A stretch of DNA of 6,177 nucleotides. Source: Actinomycetota bacterium (GTDB taxonomy: Bacteria; Actinomycetota; Acidimicrobiia; IMCC26256; PALSA-610). Below the pieces are notes generated by a model. The model searched no databases. It was not told the origin of the DNA and saw nothing but the letters and a program-made list of their open reading frames with translations. Location of the stretch: positions 1 to 6,177 of the forward strand of contig JAUZEI010000362.1 of the NCBI GenBank assembly GCA_030839105.1, written 5' to 3'. Positions within the stretch are counted from its first letter, which is position 1; each line of letters begins with the position of its first letter. Position numbers and translations under genes: made by a program. Shown here piece by piece: positions 4,420 through 6,177 of this stretch.

Positions 4420-6089
4420 CAGACCGACCCGGGTCCCGGCGCCGGACCGGGCAAGCCGATCACATCGGCCGGATCGACGATCACACCGGGATTGAGGATG
4501 CCGGCCGGATCGACAGCCGCCTTCGCGGCGCGCAACGCGGCCGCGAACGGTTCGGGACGCTGGCGGTCGTACCAACGCCGGTGGTCGCGACCGACCGCGT
4601 GATGGTGGGTGATCGTCCCGCCGTGCTTCGTGAGCGCGGCGCCGGCCGCAGCTTTGACGGCCTCCCATTGCGCGAGCTGCTCGGGCTCGGTGCCCCGGGC
4701 GAGGACGGTGAAGTACGGCGCAGGACCGTCGGGATAGACGTGCGTGAAGCGACACGTGACGACGGCCGGCCACGCGCCCGCCGCCTCGGCGGTGTCGAGG
4801 ACCGCGCTGGTGATTCCTTCGTGCAACGCGGGGAACGCGTCCCAGGTGCACGCGGTCTCGAAGGTTTCCGAGATCGCACCGAGCCCGACGAGCGCGTCGC
4901 GTGTGTAGGGCGCGCGGATGAACGCATTGCGCCACGAGCCGGCCGCCCCATCCCGCGCGCCTTCTCCGGCGCCGGTGTTGCTTCCGCCGCGTACGGCGAT
5001 CTGGTCGTCGGCGACCTCACCACCGTGGTCGCGCGCGCACTCGACCGCGCGCGTGATCCACGGACCGAGGGGATGATCGGCCGACTCGAACGCGAGGAGC
5101 AGGAGCGCGGTTCCCGAGTCGTCCGCGCCGGTGAGCCCGGCCTCGGCCGCGTCGAGCACGCGACAATTGGCTGGGTACAGACCGCTCTGGGAGATCGCAC
5201 GGGCCGCTTCGGCCGCGTGCTCGAAGGTGGGGAAACGGGCGGTCGCGGATGCGCGGAACGTCGGCCGGTCCTGCAGCCGCATCCACGCTTCGGTGATCAC
5301 ACCGAGGATGCCCTCGGAGCCGAGCAGGGCCCGATCGGGCGATGGGCCCGCACCCGATCCGGGCAGGCGCCGGCTCTCCCACTCGCCGCGCGGCGTGATC
5401 GCCCGGATCGACTCGACGAAGTCGTCGATGTGGGTGTGCAACGTCGCGTAGTGGCCGCCGGAACGAGTCGCCAGCCAGCCGCCGAGCGTCGAGAATTCGA
5501 AGGACTGGGGATAGTGACGCAGGGTCAGTCCGTGCGGTCGGAGCTGATCTTCCAATGCGGGGCCGTACACGCCCGCCTGGATGCGAGCCGCGCGGGAGAC
5601 GCGGTCGATCTCGAGCACACGATCGAGCGCGCGCATGTCGATGCTGACCGCGCCGCGGTACTCGTCGCCGACGTCGCACTCCACGCCGCCGACAACGGAA
5701 GATCCGCCGCCGTAAGGCACGGCGGCGATGCGTTCGTCCGAACACCAGTCGAGTAGCGCCACGATGTCGGCTTCGGAGCGCGGGATCGCGACGAGGTCGG
5801 GCGGGCAGGAGAAGTCGCGGTGCAGCGCGCGCCACACGTCGCGGAACGACTTGCCGTAGGTGTGACCCGCCCGTTCGAAGGGGTCGTCGGTGCACACCGA
5901 TGCGAGCGCGGCGGGCGGCACGATCCGAGGTGCGCGCAGATCGATCTCGTTGATCGTGGGCGGCGGGATCGGATCGGCCGGATCGCCGCCGAAGCGCGCC
6001 GTCAACGTCTCGGCCAGCTTGCGTTGCTGCGCGGCCGTCGGGCCTTCACCCTCGACCCCCCAGCCCCAGAACCGGCGAACCTGTTGCAC
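4419..6089 (-). CDS. FAD-binding oxidase, alkylglycerone-phosphate synthase (AgpS)-like
   Basis: A 556-residue flavoprotein of the PCMH/VAO type, FAD-binding domain first and FAD-linked oxidase C-terminal domain second. It begins RFWGWG (6-11), like AGPS enzymes. VPYGGGSSVVGG (124-135) is the FAD pyrophosphate loop; SFEFSTLGGWLATRSGG (196-212) is the second FAD segment. RFTHVYPDG (447-455) and HHHAVGRDHRRWY (495-507) match the AGPS active-site region, including the histidine triplet, and ILNPG (531-535) closes the domain. AGPS swaps the acyl group of acyl-DHAP for a fatty alcohol in ether-lipid synthesis. Many bacterial homologues are uncharacterised, and the segment after ATRS (GGHYATLHTHIDD) differs from the MKKN...YGNIED recalled for AGPS, so the substrate may differ. 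The GTG start has GAGG 4 nt upstream and follows the previous stop by 10 nt. The C-terminus is Pro/Gly-rich. There is no signal peptide, so it is cytoplasmic. Confidence 0.88.
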   Translation of the reverse strand: MQQVRRFWGWGVEGEGPTAAQQRKLAETLTARFGGDPADPIPPPTINEIDLRAPRIVPPAALASVCTDDPFERAGHTYGKSFRDVWRALHRDFSCPPDLVAIPRSEADIVALLDWCSDERIAAVPYGGGSSVVGGVECDVGDEYRGAVSIDMRALDRVLEIDRVSRAARIQAGVYGPALEDQLRPHGLTLRHYPQSFEFSTLGGWLATRSGGHYATLHTHIDDFVESIRAITPRGEWESRRLPGSGAGPSPDRALLGSEGILGVITEAWMRLQDRPTFRASATARFPTFEHAAEAARAISQSGLYPANCRVLDAAEAGLTGADDSGTALLLLAFESADHPLGPWITRAVECARDHGGEVADDQIAVRGGSNTGAGEGARDGAAGSWRNAFIRAPYTRDALVGLGAISETFETACTWDAFPALHEGITSAVLDTAEAAGAWPAVVTCRFTHVYPDGPAPYFTVLARGTEPEQLAQWEAVKAAAGAALTKHGGTITHHHAVGRDHRRWYDRQRPEPFAAALRAAKAAVDPAGILNPGVIVDPADVIGLPGPAPGPGSV

Positions 6090-6099
6090 GCGACCTCGC

Positions 6100-6177
6100 T
6101 CAGTCGAGGTCGGCGTCGCGCTTGTCGACGAACGCCTGGCGGAGCTCGTCGCTGTCGCCCCAGAGGTTGAGCTCGAA
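6100..6177 (-). CDS. C-terminal end of an upstream gene (possibly crotonase-like), truncated by the window
   Basis: On the minus strand the frame runs from the right edge to a TGA at 6102-6100 and encodes 25 residues, starting FELNLWGDSDELRQAF and ending VDKRDADLD. The pattern of an acidic stretch, then AF, then xKR near the end recalls crotonase C-termini, but this is too short to identify. The 10-nt gap to the oxidase start places it in the same operon. Codon pattern and operon fit make it a likely real gene. Confidence 0.6.
   Translation of the reverse strand, partial: FELNLWGDSDELRQAFVDKRDADLD

Noticed and set aside
4420..4935. N-terminal extension of the HAD frame
   Set aside because: It shadows the C-terminal part of the FAD oxidase. 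The HAD fold starts at residue 3 after the ATG at 4419.
4044..5756. Long plus-strand open frame (570 codons) opposite the FAD oxidase
   Set aside because: Arg-rich low-complexity translation without domain signatures; a shadow of the oxidase gene.

Overview
The window is high in G+C throughout (roughly two thirds G+C by eye) and densely coded, with GTG starts, short overlaps between genes and protein families typical of Actinomycetota. An environmental actinobacterium, possibly of the Acidimicrobiia type, is the best guess. That placement is an inference from gene content and composition; no rRNA or marker gene confirms it.

Layout: (1) Plus strand, left edge to 710: a 5'-truncated gene whose frame is open from the edge. 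It joins the C-terminal half of a 2H phosphoesterase (2'-5' RNA ligase-like) domain to a complete Nudix hydrolase domain. (2) Minus strand, 2288 to 723: a citrate synthase with an N-terminal pair of CBS domains, ending 12 bp from the Nudix gene in convergent orientation. (3) Minus strand, 6177 to 2387: a tightly packed run of genes, in transcription order the tail of an unidentified gene (possibly crotonase-like), an AgpS-like FAD-binding oxidase, an ACAD10/sEH-N-like HAD hydrolase, a histidine phosphatase and a crotonase-family protein. Gaps are 10 and 18 nt and overlaps are 1 and 4 nt, so this is almost certainly one operon. (4) The 98 bp between the crotonase stop and the citrate synthase start hold a hairpin over the crotonase stop, a nested inverted repeat ending on the citrate synthase start, and a -10-like box spaced for a leaderless transcript.

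How they may work together: the minus-strand genes look like acyl-CoA, glycerophospholipid or ether-lipid metabolism (AgpS-like oxidase, crotonase) with two phosphatases of unknown substrate. They end beside a citrate synthase that may sense adenine nucleotides through its CBS pair. The Nudix fusion on the other strand looks independent and suggests turnover of nucleotide or RNA-end derivatives. No mobile element, CRISPR array, tRNA or rRNA was seen, and no stretch over about 100 bp lacks a gene. The most unusual items are the CBS-citrate synthase fusion with its control region, the 2H-Nudix fusion, and active-site substitutions in the crotonase and HAD proteins.
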